DNA of 38,107 nucleotides. Origin: Spongiibacteraceae bacterium. Its GTDB lineage: Bacteria; Pseudomonadota; Gammaproteobacteria; Pseudomonadales; Dasaniaceae. Shown one piece after another: positions 26,825 through 33,995 of the stretch. A program made the translations under genes and the position numbers. A model generated the notes under the pieces. It saw nothing but the letters and a program-made list of their open reading frames with translations, did not search any database and had not been told where the DNA came from. The stretch lies in NCBI GenBank assembly GCA_030621845.1, contig JAUXHA010000012.1, positions 1-38,107 of the forward strand. The letters run 5' to 3'. How positions within the stretch are numbered: position 1 is the first letter of the stretch; each line of letters opens with the position of its first letter.

Positions 26825-27355
26825 TTAGAGTTGGTCATTTCTGTCGCCAACAAAATAATAGGTTATCCACTCAGTATTAAATAGTCCTCGTATTTTTACC
26901 ACATGAGTGGCGACCACGGTATTATTGCCTTGTTGTGCGTAGACTGCTTTGCTGCCCTGACCAACTTTTCGTGCTTGTTCGGTAAGTTGCCAGCTTGAGT
27001 CCAGACATTCGCGGGTAGTCTGTTTTGCTTTTTCATAACGCTGTTCGGCCAGTTCCTGTTCGGGCGCAATAAGACTACAGACATAGTCGGTGTTTCCTGA
27101 GCCCCAGTCCCATATTTGGCAGCGATCGCCAATCAGGTGATAGCGGGTGCGCCATATGTCCATTCTGTTGGTGGTTTGCCTGGCATAGCGAATCTGTTTA
27201 AATTGATCTTTATGGGCACCGATTAGCGCCTGGATTTTTTCACAGCTGCTCATGTTAACAATGGCTTCATTGTTTTTTTGAGTTTCCTGGTCGGCGCAGG
27301 CGGTGAATAATATGCTCAGGCTGAGCGCGACCAGGGTTTTGAATGCTTTGTTCAT
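26825..27355 (-). CDS. Hypothetical lipoprotein
   Basis: The 176-residue product has a lipoprotein signal: KAFK, hydrophobic core and the lipobox LFTAC with Cys at residue 20. The residue after Cys is Ala, so outer-membrane sorting is expected. The mature part has four further cysteines (C38, about C79, C93 and C117) that could form disulfides in the periplasm, and is rich in Gln, Thr and Trp. No family is recognised. It lies 58 bp before the ABC-F gene on the same strand and just past the repeat array, and may be specific to this lineage. The ribosome site is weak (GCGAG). Confidence 0.7.
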   Translation of the reverse strand: MNKAFKTLVALSLSILFTACADQETQKNNEAIVNMSSCEKIQALIGAHKDQFKQIRYARQTTNRMDIWRTRYHLIGDRCQIWDWGSGNTDYVCSLIAPEQELAEQRYEKAKQTTRECLDSSWQLTEQARKVGQGSKAVYAQQGNNTVVATHVVKIRGLFNTEWITYYFVGDRNDQL

Positions 27356-27413
27356 TTCGTACTCGCTGCTGCTGAGTTTATGGGGTTGATTGTTAAACTG
27401 GTCTGTTGTTTTG

Positions 27414-29306
27414 TCAATGCCCAGCTATTGCCTCCAGTTCGTCATGCAATGCTAGCCACTGTTCTTCGAGCTCATCGCCCTGTTGTTTTAGCTTGCCCTG
27501 TTGCTGTAATAATTGTTGTAGCTGGTTTTTATTGTCTTCTTCGTAGAGCGAAGATTCAGCCAGGGATTGTTCCAGGCTGGATAATTCGTCGCTGTTTTTA
27601 TCGATATTTTTTTCGATCCTGGCAATAGATTTATTGATCGGTTGTAATTTCTTTCTGGCTTCAGCGGCTTGCTGTCTTTGCAACTTCTTGTCGATATTGG
27701 ATGTCTTGGCGGAAGAGTTGTTTTGAGCAATTTTGCTGTCGCCGCTGAGTAGCCAGCGAGTGTAATCCTGAAGATCACCTTCGAAGTTTTCTGCCACGCC
27801 GTCATGAACCAGTAATAATTGGTCGACGGTATTACGCAACAGGTGCCGATCGTGGGAAACCAGGATGACGGCACCGGTAAATGCCTGTAGTGCAACTGTG
27901 AGTGCGTGGCACATCTCCAGGTCCAGGTGGTTAGTCGGTTCGTCCAGTAGTAATAAATTTGGCTTTTGCCAGACCACGATAGCCAACGCCAGGCGCGCTT
28001 TTTCACCGCCGGAAAAATTTTCAATAGTCTCCAGTGCCATATCACCGTTGAAATTAAAGCCGCCGAGAAAATTGCGGATGCTTTGCTCGCTGGCTTTGGG
28101 GGACAGGCGTTGCAGGTGCAGGGCGGGGCTGGCTTGTAAATCCAATGCCTGCATTTGATGTTGGCTGAAATAACCCAACTTTAGATGTTCGCCTTCGATG
28201 CGTTCACCGCTGATCAGGGCCAATTCATTGGCCAGTGATTTAATCAGCGTGGATTTACCTGCGCCATTGGCACCTAGCAAGCCAATGCGCGAATTGGGGT
28301 GGATGCTCAGGTTGAGTTGGTGAATAACAGGTGATTGCGGATACCCCAGCTCAGCGTGACTAAAGTTAAGCAGGGGGTCAGAAAAACGCTCCGGTTCGGG
28401 GAAGCTGAAATTAAAGGGTGAGTCAATATGTGCGGGCGCAATCAGCTCCATGCGTTGCAGTTCTTTTAGGCGGCTCTGAGCCTGTCGCGCCTTGGTTGCC
28501 TTGGCACGAAAACGATTAACGAAACTGTGGATTTCGGCGACCCGTCGTTGCTGCTTTTCAAAGTTGGCTTGTTGCTGCGACAGTCGCTCTGCGCGTTGCC
28601 GCTCAAAAGCAGAATAATTGCCGCGATAGCTGAGTAGTTTGCGGTGTTCGATGTTGGCGATAATGTCGCAGACACTGTCGATAAAATCACGGTCGTGGGA
28701 AATCAGTACCAGGGTGCCGGGGTAGCGTTGTAGCCATTGCTCCAGCCACAGGGTGGCATCAATATCGAGGTGGTTGGTGGGCTCATCCAGTAATAAGAGG
28801 TCGGAAGGGCACATCAATGCCTGGGCCAGGTTGAGCCGGATTCGCCAGCCACCAGAAAAGCTGTTTACCGGTTTGTCGGTATCATCAATGGCAAAACCCA
28901 GTCCCTGCATTAATTGCTCGGCACGTACCCTGGCGTTATAGCCGTCGATACTGTCGAGTTGTTGGTGGAGTTGTGCCAGTTGATGATGGTCTTCGTTGTC
29001 CTCGGCGTGCTTGAGCCGGGATTCGATGTCGCGTAATTGCTGATCGCCATCCATTACATAATCAAGCGCATTGCGATCGATGGCACTGATTTCCTGGGCC
29101 ATGTGGGCTATATGCCAGCCAGAGGGTACGCTGAGTTCGCCTTCGTCTACGGGGAGTTTGCCCAGTAGTAGTTGGAACAGGCTGGATTTACCGCTGCCAT
29201 TGGCACCGATAATGGCGATTTTTTGTTTTGGGTGAAAAACAGCACTGGCTTGTTCTAGCAGTGGCTTACTACCCCGTTGTAGGCTGATGGCATCGAGTTT
29301 AATCAT
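27414..29306 (-). CDS. ABC-F family ATPase, YheS type
   Basis: A soluble protein with two ATP-binding cassettes and no membrane part; ABC-F proteins act on the ribosomal E site. Cassette 1 has GANGSGKSSL, FSGGWRIRLNLAQAL and LLLLDEPTNHLD. Cassette 2 has GANGAGKSTL, FSGGEKARLALAIV and again LLLLDEPTNHLD. The linker between them is the charged PtIM helix pair. A Gln/Lys/Glu coiled-coil tail of about 90 residues follows. The start MIKLDAISLQRGSKPLL and the tail match YheS rather than EttA or Uup. Length 630. The corresponding gene in Pseudomonas is next to algP, as here. Confidence 0.92.
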   Translation of the reverse strand: MIKLDAISLQRGSKPLLEQASAVFHPKQKIAIIGANGSGKSSLFQLLLGKLPVDEGELSVPSGWHIAHMAQEISAIDRNALDYVMDGDQQLRDIESRLKHAEDNEDHHQLAQLHQQLDSIDGYNARVRAEQLMQGLGFAIDDTDKPVNSFSGGWRIRLNLAQALMCPSDLLLLDEPTNHLDIDATLWLEQWLQRYPGTLVLISHDRDFIDSVCDIIANIEHRKLLSYRGNYSAFERQRAERLSQQQANFEKQQRRVAEIHSFVNRFRAKATKARQAQSRLKELQRMELIAPAHIDSPFNFSFPEPERFSDPLLNFSHAELGYPQSPVIHQLNLSIHPNSRIGLLGANGAGKSTLIKSLANELALISGERIEGEHLKLGYFSQHQMQALDLQASPALHLQRLSPKASEQSIRNFLGGFNFNGDMALETIENFSGGEKARLALAIVVWQKPNLLLLDEPTNHLDLEMCHALTVALQAFTGAVILVSHDRHLLRNTVDQLLLVHDGVAENFEGDLQDYTRWLLSGDSKIAQNNSSAKTSNIDKKLQRQQAAEARKKLQPINKSIARIEKNIDKNSDELSSLEQSLAESSLYEEDNKNQLQQLLQQQGKLKQQGDELEEQWLALHDELEAIAGH

Positions 29307-29388
29307 GGCGCCGCATTATGCCTTGCCAGCTGGGGTGATGCCACAGCAGTTGAGCATGTGCCGGGGAGAAATTACTTTGCGCTGGCGG

Positions 29389-30048
29389 TTAGATATCGAA
29401 CAGGCTGCGAATGCCGGCGGGGTTTTTGGGTCGCTCATCCTCAAAATCATAGTGCCTGATGTCGGGTTCCGGTGCGGGTTTGGGCTTGGGTGCAACGGCT
29501 TTGGCTTTTACTGCGGGAGCCGGTGTTTGTTTTGATTCTTTTTTGGCGGTTGCGGGTTTGGGCGCAATGGTTTTCGCGTTAGTGGCTGGTTTTTTACTGG
29601 CCACTTTGGCGGCGGCGGGTTTGGGTTCAGCAATCACGGCTATGTCCAGTGCCTTAATCGCCTGTGCGACGATTTTGGCTGTTGCTATAGCCTGCTTTAG
29701 CTCGGCCTGTCGGGTTTTGGCCTGATCAAGTTGATCCAGGGCATGATCCAAATTTTTTCGGGCAGCAGAGGCTTGTTTTTCGGCGTTATTTAAACGTTGT
29801 TTATTGGTAGAAGATGACTTCTTTTTGGCGGTTTTCTCTGCAGTTGCCAGCTTTTTTCCGGCAGTGGCCAGCTGAGTTTTGTATTTGGCGGCCTGTTCGG
29901 AGGCTTTTTTGGTGGCTTTACTGCTCCGTGCGAGCTCATCAGTTCTGGCTTTCGCCAGCTTGGTTTGCAGCGTAAGGAGTTGTTTTTCCAGCCCAGGAAC
30001 ACTGTTATCTATTTGTTTTTTATCGGTTTTATTGTTTGTAGCAGGCAT
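29389..30048 (-). CDS. AlgP-like Ala/Lys/Pro-rich coiled-coil protein
   Basis: The 219-residue protein has three parts: a Lys/Gln/Ala-rich coiled coil (about 15-125, with LEKQLLTLQTKLAKAR), a low-complexity KPAAAK/PATAK/PAPAV tail (about 135-190) and a short acidic end (DIRHYDFEDERPKNPAGI). The composition and the position beside FKBP, algQ and dsbB fit AlgP, the histone-H1-like regulator of Pseudomonas, but low-complexity proteins are poor evidence of homology. DNA binding is therefore only an inference. AAAAGG lies upstream of the ATG. It is divergent from the FKBP gene across 248 bp and 82 bp upstream of the ABC-F gene. Confidence 0.6.
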   Translation of the reverse strand: MPATNNKTDKKQIDNSVPGLEKQLLTLQTKLAKARTDELARSSKATKKASEQAAKYKTQLATAGKKLATAEKTAKKKSSSTNKQRLNNAEKQASAARKNLDHALDQLDQAKTRQAELKQAIATAKIVAQAIKALDIAVIAEPKPAAAKVASKKPATNAKTIAPKPATAKKESKQTPAPAVKAKAVAPKPKPAPEPDIRHYDFEDERPKNPAGIRSLFDI

Positions 30049-30249
30049 TTTTCCATAACCTTTTGCACGGTTTAAAATAAGGTCGATTCAGAAGCTCAGC
30101 AATTTTACCAGAGAATAGTATAGACCGCTTAGCGCTATACAGCTTGTTGTGAAAGATTTTTGTGAATAGCTTGCTGTTGTTATATGGGCTAACAGTAGTA
30201 ATATAGCCTGCGATTGATAAGCGCGTAGGTGTTTGTGACGATCTGTGTG

Positions 30250-30279
30250 TTGATGGGCTTGCAACCCTTGGCTGATAAT
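30250..30279 (+). promoter_or_regulatory. Possible promoter of the FKBP lipoprotein gene
   Basis: TTGATG (30250-30255) and GATAAT (30274-30279) are 18 bases apart; the -10 is preceded by TG-type bases in GGCTGATAAT. The resulting leader would be only about 11 bases, so an additional upstream start is possible. The rest of the 30049-30296 gap shows no gene. Confidence 0.3.
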
Positions 30280-30296
30280 TATTCTAAGGAAATTCA

Positions 30297-31040
30297 ATGA
30301 AAAAAGAACTTTTACTTATTGCCGTGACCAGTGTGGTATTGATGGGCTGTGAGCCCCCTGCCTCCGAAGTGGATAGTACGCCTGAGCTGGGTACTGTGCT
30401 GGACACTGAAGAGAAGCGTGTCAGTTATGGAATGGGCGTTGGTTTAGGAGAGCGGATCACGCAAGATAACATGCAAATAGATGCCGATGCCTTTGCTGCC
30501 GGGATGAAAGATGCGATTGAGGGCGCCGAGCTGCAGATGACCAAAGACGAAATCATGGCAGAAATGCAGGCCTTCCAGCAGCAACAAGTGGCGGCCCAGC
30601 AAGCGGAGCTGGAGCAAGTGGCAGATCAAAACCTGGCAGAAGGTAAGGCCTTCCTGCTGGAGAACGGCGCGAAGGAAGGGGTGGTTACCCTGGAGTCAGG
30701 CCTCCAGTATAAGGTGATTACAGAGGGTGCTGGCGAGAAACCTTCAGCGACGGATACCGTTGAGGTTCATTACAGTGGTAAATTGCTTGATGGTACCGAG
30801 TTCGATAGTTCCTATCAGCGTGGTGCTACGGTGAGCTTTCCGGTTAATGGGGTGATTCCGGGTTGGACCGAGGCGCTGCAATTGATGCCGGTGGGTTCCA
30901 AGTGGGCGTTATTTATTCCCTCCGATCTGGCCTATGGACCCGGTGGTACCGGTGGCGGCCCGATTGGCCCCAATGCTACTCTGGTATTTGATGTTGAATT
31001 GATTTCCATTAAGGCGGCTGAAGAAGCACCGGCTAAGTAA
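30297..31040 (+). CDS. FKBP-type peptidyl-prolyl isomerase lipoprotein
   Basis: The 247-residue protein starts with a lipoprotein signal (KKELLLIAVTSVVL, lipobox LMGC, Cys 18). The N-terminal helical dimerisation domain (about 35-115, VSYGMGVGLGERI) is followed by the FKBP domain from about 125: VEVHYSGKLLDGTEFDSSY, ALQLMPVGSKWALFIPSDLAYG and NATLVFDVELISI. This is the FkpA/Mip architecture, folding proteins in the envelope, here tethered by lipid. AAGGA stands 6 bases before the ATG. It is convergent with algQ, sharing a bidirectional terminator; the same neighbours occur in Pseudomonas. Confidence 0.93.
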   Translation: MKKELLLIAVTSVVLMGCEPPASEVDSTPELGTVLDTEEKRVSYGMGVGLGERITQDNMQIDADAFAAGMKDAIEGAELQMTKDEIMAEMQAFQQQQVAAQQAELEQVADQNLAEGKAFLLENGAKEGVVTLESGLQYKVITEGAGEKPSATDTVEVHYSGKLLDGTEFDSSYQRGATVSFPVNGVIPGWTEALQLMPVGSKWALFIPSDLAYGPGGTGGGPIGPNATLVFDVELISIKAAEEAPAK

Positions 31041-31053
31041 TTACCGGCAGCAT

Positions 31054-31089
31054 AAAAAAAGGGCTAGCATTGATTGCTAGCCCTTTTTT
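31054..31089. terminator. Bidirectional terminator between the FKBP gene and algQ
   Basis: A perfect 9-bp stem GGGCTAGCA / TGCTAGCCC (31061-31069 with 31075-31083) has seven As before it and six Ts after it, so it can stop transcripts from both sides. It is 13 bases after the FKBP stop and 17 bases from the algQ stop. Confidence 0.92.
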
Positions 31090-31106
31090 GTTTTTCGGGA
31101 GGATGA

Positions 31107-31577
31107 TTAAGCGACTTGCTCGGCATGGGCGTTGTGTAAGGCGTCTATTAGTTGGTCTTCGATATCAAAGCGGGAGACCATGGTTTCACCCAGTTTGGAT
31201 AGGTTTTCAGACAAGCCGGGAGTGATCTTGTCACAGTCTGCGGTGGCATAGTTGTCGTTAAAGCTCAGTGCGTCTTCAGTGCTTTCGCTGATCAGCGGCA
31301 GTAGTGCCTTGCCGAGCTGGTCGCTGCCATCGCGGAATTCTTCGGCTTCGCGGATTAACTGGTAGTAAACTTCAAAATGGCCAACTGACACATAATCCAC
31401 CAGTAGTTGACTGAATTTTTGCAGCCGCAGTTTGGAGCGCGGGGTATTGGGTGTGTATTGATGGACACCACTAACAGCGCAGAATTCGACAATTAATGCT
31501 TGTCGCGCTTGTAACCAGCGTTCAATGATTTCTTCAACGCCAGCCCAGCGTTCTTCTTTTGAGCATGTCTCCAACAT
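31107..31577 (-). CDS. rsd: Rsd/AlgQ anti-sigma-70 factor
   Basis: The 156-residue helical protein belongs to the Rsd/AlgQ family, which binds region 4 of sigma-70 (the rpoD product) and favours alternative sigma factors in stationary phase. Typical stretches are the N-terminal CSKEERWAGVEEIIERWL, LVDYVSVGHFEVYYQLI and FNDNYATADC. A GAGGTGAGGG ribosome site precedes the ATG. A promoter with a palindrome in its spacer is seen 74-103 bases upstream of the start. Its partner sigma factor is encoded 26 kb away in this window. In Pseudomonas the gene is called algQ and promotes alginate synthesis. Confidence 0.92.
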   Translation of the reverse strand: MLETCSKEERWAGVEEIIERWLQARQALIVEFCAVSGVHQYTPNTPRSKLRLQKFSQLLVDYVSVGHFEVYYQLIREAEEFRDGSDQLGKALLPLISESTEDALSFNDNYATADCDKITPGLSENLSKLGETMVSRFDIEDQLIDALHNAHAEQVA

Positions 31578-31650
31578 GTGCCTGCCCTCACCTCTTTACT
31601 TTGTGTGGTTTGTTGTGTGTTCGACAATAAACCGTGATAGTTTTAATTAT

Positions 31651-31680
31651 TTTTTAGCAGGCTAGCGCCTGCTGTTTCAA
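31651..31680 (-). promoter_or_regulatory. Possible algQ/rsd promoter with palindrome in the spacer
   Basis: On the minus strand TTGAAA (31675-31680) and TAAAAA (31651-31656) are 18 bases apart. The spacer is filled by the inverted repeat AGCAGGC-GCTA-GCCTGCT (31656-31673). The stem is not followed by Ts on either strand, so it is not a terminator. Operators in long spacers are typical of MerR-type regulation, which is only an analogy here. Confidence 0.35.
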
Positions 31681-31782
31681 GTGGGAATATAAGTGAGCTT
31701 AGCTGTAAGCGCAAGCAGTTATTTCACGACTTATTGCGGAGTCAAAAAAATTAAAGTTTTTGTATTCTTCGCCGTGCGAAAA

Positions 31783-32499
31783 TTAATAGAAATTCCTGAT
31801 TAAAGTGACCGCAAAGGGAATAGCAATCGCACTGAATGTTCCCGTTAGACAGAGCGCCAGGCTGGAAAAAGTACCCGCGGTTGTATTCAATTCAAAAGCG
31901 CGTGCTGTGCCTACGCCGTGGGCCGAAATACCCATGCAGAAGCCCCATATTTTTGGGTCGTCTACTTTTAGCCAGCGAAATAAAAATGGCGCTATACACA
32001 ATCCGATGACACCGGTCATAACTACGGCGCCGGTCGCCAGTGCCTCCAGTCCGTGGATCTCCCTGGTGATACCTATGGCAATGGGTGTGGTCACTGACTT
32101 TGACGCCAGTGAGAGCAGGGTTTGTGTGTTGCCGCCAAGCCAGTAAGCAATACACAGCGCCGAGATTGAGGCAAAGCTTGCCCCGGCAATCAGGGTGACG
32201 AGGATGGGCTTGATCATACGCCGAATCAGGTGGTATTGCTGATACAGTGGTATGGCGAGAGAAACCGTGGCCGGGCCGAGGAAAAAGACCAGTAGTTGGT
32301 TAGCTTGAACATAATGCAGGTAATCGAGGTCGGCACTGGCGAGTAAAGCTGCTACTGCGATGGCACCACTGAGCGTTGGGTGTAACAGCGGGAAGTGGCC
32401 ACTGCGTTGATATAAGTAACTGCCCAGCTGGTAAGCGCCCAGTGTCAGGGTGATGGCGAAAAGAGGGCTGAGGAGGAAATCATTTTGCCAGGGCATCAT
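31783..32499 (-). CDS. lrgB: LrgB/CidB-family membrane protein
   Basis: A 238-residue protein with about six or more membrane segments and the LrgB family signatures LLVFFLGPATVSLAIPLY, ASKSVTTPIA and GISAHGVGTARAFE. LrgB acts with LrgA; in Gram-positive bacteria the pair modulates murein hydrolase activity and in several species takes part in pyruvate or glycolate transport. Which applies here is not known. It overlaps lrgA by ATGA. Its end is followed by a 205-bp gap before algQ. Confidence 0.93.
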   Translation of the reverse strand: MMPWQNDFLLSPLFAITLTLGAYQLGSYLYQRSGHFPLLHPTLSGAIAVAALLASADLDYLHYVQANQLLVFFLGPATVSLAIPLYQQYHLIRRMIKPILVTLIAGASFASISALCIAYWLGGNTQTLLSLASKSVTTPIAIGITREIHGLEALATGAVVMTGVIGLCIAPFLFRWLKVDDPKIWGFCMGISAHGVGTARAFELNTTAGTFSSLALCLTGTFSAIAIPFAVTLIRNFY

Positions 32500-32840
32500 G
32501 GTGACTTCCTGGATAAGTATTGCATCAACAAAATATTAAACAGCAACGAGAGAAAGGTGCCGATTAGCAGTGCCCCGATGATGGCGGGCCACTGATCATT
32601 AAATGCTTCGCCGAGGAAAAAAATACCGACGGCCGGGGGTAAAAACATTAGCGGCAGGTAGCGAATAAGCAGTTGGCTGCTTTTGCTCAGCTGCAGGGGG
32701 ACGGATTGCCCGCGCAGGCTCAGGGCAATTAATAGCAATAACATGCCGATGACCGGGCCGGGCAAAAATAGTTGGGTGGTGCTTTTGATGATTTCGCCCA
32801 GACACTGGAAAATGAGCAGAATCAATAAACCGCGCAGCAT
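32496..32840 (-). CDS. lrgA: LrgA/CidA-family holin-like membrane protein
   Basis: A 114-residue protein with four hydrophobic segments. LFLPGPVIGMLLLL and LPLMFLPPAVGIF are the LrgA signatures. It is the small, holin-like partner of LrgB. The ATG is 3 bases after the dsbB stop and the end overlaps lrgB by ATGA, so dsbB-lrgA-lrgB are translated as a unit. LrgA normally needs LrgB for function. Confidence 0.92.
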   Translation of the reverse strand: MLRGLLILLIFQCLGEIIKSTTQLFLPGPVIGMLLLLIALSLRGQSVPLQLSKSSQLLIRYLPLMFLPPAVGIFFLGEAFNDQWPAIIGALLIGTFLSLLFNILLMQYLSRKSP

Positions 32841-32843
32841 GGC

Positions 32844-33338
32844 CTAGTCCGAAGCACTGATGAAGTGCCAAACAGCCCCGGCAAAGAAGGCGATAAAAAA
32901 TAGCAGCGACCATTCGCCCATGCTTAGTCCGATGAAGCTCCAGACCACTTCGGCGCAATTGCCATCCCCCATCATCAGTGTTTTTAAGGTTTCTGTGAAG
33001 GGAAATGCCTGTAGCATGTATTCGAGGCTGGGGCCGCAGGCTGGAACCTGCTCGGGTGGCAGGTGCTGCAGCCAGACTTGCCGCCCGGCACTGCTAATGC
33101 CGCCCACTGCCGCCAGCGCCATTAGTACAGCGTAGATTTTGTTACCAGTGGCGGCTGGGTTATGCAGCAGGCCCAATAAAGCGAAGCCGCCGATCAGGCA
33201 ATAAAAGAAGCGCTGGGTCATACACAAGGGACAGGGTTCGAGACCATCAACGTATTGTGTATAGAGGCCGTAAGCCATCATCCCGATCACAGTGATGACA
33301 ATGATGGCGCAGCGTTGTCGGTGATTGATTGCTGTCAT
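32844..33338 (-). CDS. dsbB: Disulfide bond formation protein DsbB
   Basis: DsbB is the inner-membrane enzyme that reoxidises DsbA using quinone. The 164-residue protein has four membrane helices and both cysteine pairs: C36-x-x-C39 (EPCPLCMTQR, with the arginine used for quinone binding) and C101...C128 in the second periplasmic loop (PACGPS and GDGNCAE). AAGGA lies 6 bases before the ATG. It is the first of the coupled trio dsbB-lrgA-lrgB, 66 bp after acpH. No dsbA is in the window. Confidence 0.94.
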   Translation of the reverse strand: MTAINHRQRCAIIVITVIGMMAYGLYTQYVDGLEPCPLCMTQRFFYCLIGGFALLGLLHNPAATGNKIYAVLMALAAVGGISSAGRQVWLQHLPPEQVPACGPSLEYMLQAFPFTETLKTLMMGDGNCAEVVWSFIGLSMGEWSLLFFIAFFAGAVWHFISASD

Positions 33339-33404
33339 GGTGCTTCCTTAAGGTCTTCATCGTACAGTAGGGGAAAGAGCGGGCGGGCTCAAGGTTGTAG
33401 TGGC

Positions 33405-33995
33405 TTATTCCAGCAGGTACTTTTCACGTTGCGCATTGGCATGCTGTTGCAGTTGTGGATAAAAACGCAGGAAAATCTGTTCCAATGTATCACTGTGTTG
33501 CTGTAGCTGTCCGCCGGAATGGGCCAATGGATTACTGCGACGAAGTCGCTGTCCAATGTGTTCCAGGGCGACTTCAATGGTTTGCCAGTGTTGATAGTTG
33601 ACCAGTACGTCATAACGGGCCAGATTACTGGCTTGTCGCTGTGCATTCTCGGGCAGTTGGTCGGTGGAGGTAATAAGCTGGTATACCTGCTGGCTGAAAG
33701 TTGTCAGTGCCAGCGGGTGAAAATGATGCCAGTGCTGGTTGAGGAAATGATCAAACATCACGTCGAGCATGATGCCTGAGTAACGGCGGTATTCAGGGTC
33801 AAATAATTGCTGCGCCTGTTTTATCTCGGCGTGCTGGTCGGTATAGGCGTCTATACTGCGGTGCAGTCGTATTCCTTGCTCCCAGCTTAAGGGGTACTGC
33901 CCCCGCAGCGGCCCTTTCACATGATCCCCTAGTAGCGCGCCTATTAGCAGGCCTTCATCACCATCGCTTAAATGAAAGTGAGCGAGGTAGTTCAC
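33405..33995 (-). CDS. acpH: Acyl carrier protein phosphodiesterase (AcpH family)
   Basis: AcpH removes the 4'-phosphopantetheine arm from holo-ACP. The 196-residue HD-like helical protein matches E. coli AcpH through NYLAHFHLSDGDEGLL, the RLHRSIDAYTD histidine/aspartate site and LDVMFDHFLNQHW, which supply the metal ligands. The start is GTG, overlapping the gshA stop by GTGA, so it is coupled to gshA. There is no known biochemical tie between the two. Confidence 0.9.
   Translation of the reverse strand: MNYLAHFHLSDGDEGLLIGALLGDHVKGPLRGQYPLSWEQGIRLHRSIDAYTDQHAEIKQAQQLFDPEYRRYSGIMLDVMFDHFLNQHWHHFHPLALTTFSQQVYQLITSTDQLPENAQRQASNLARYDVLVNYQHWQTIEVALEHIGQRLRRSNPLAHSGGQLQQHSDTLEQIFLRFYPQLQQHANAQREKYLLE

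Noticed and set aside
29389-30048. Histone H1-like DNA-binding protein as a firm call
   Set aside because: The KPAAK-type tail is low-complexity; only position and composition support it, so the call was kept as AlgP-like.
30088-30297. 69-residue minus-strand frame in the gap between the AlgP-like and FKBP genes
   Set aside because: No domain, no ribosome site, and it begins on the FKBP start codon; more likely promoter DNA.
31656-31673. Inverted repeat AGCAGGC/GCCTGCT as a terminator for lrgB
   Set aside because: No T run follows the stem on the minus strand; it is followed by As, so it was treated as a possible operator.
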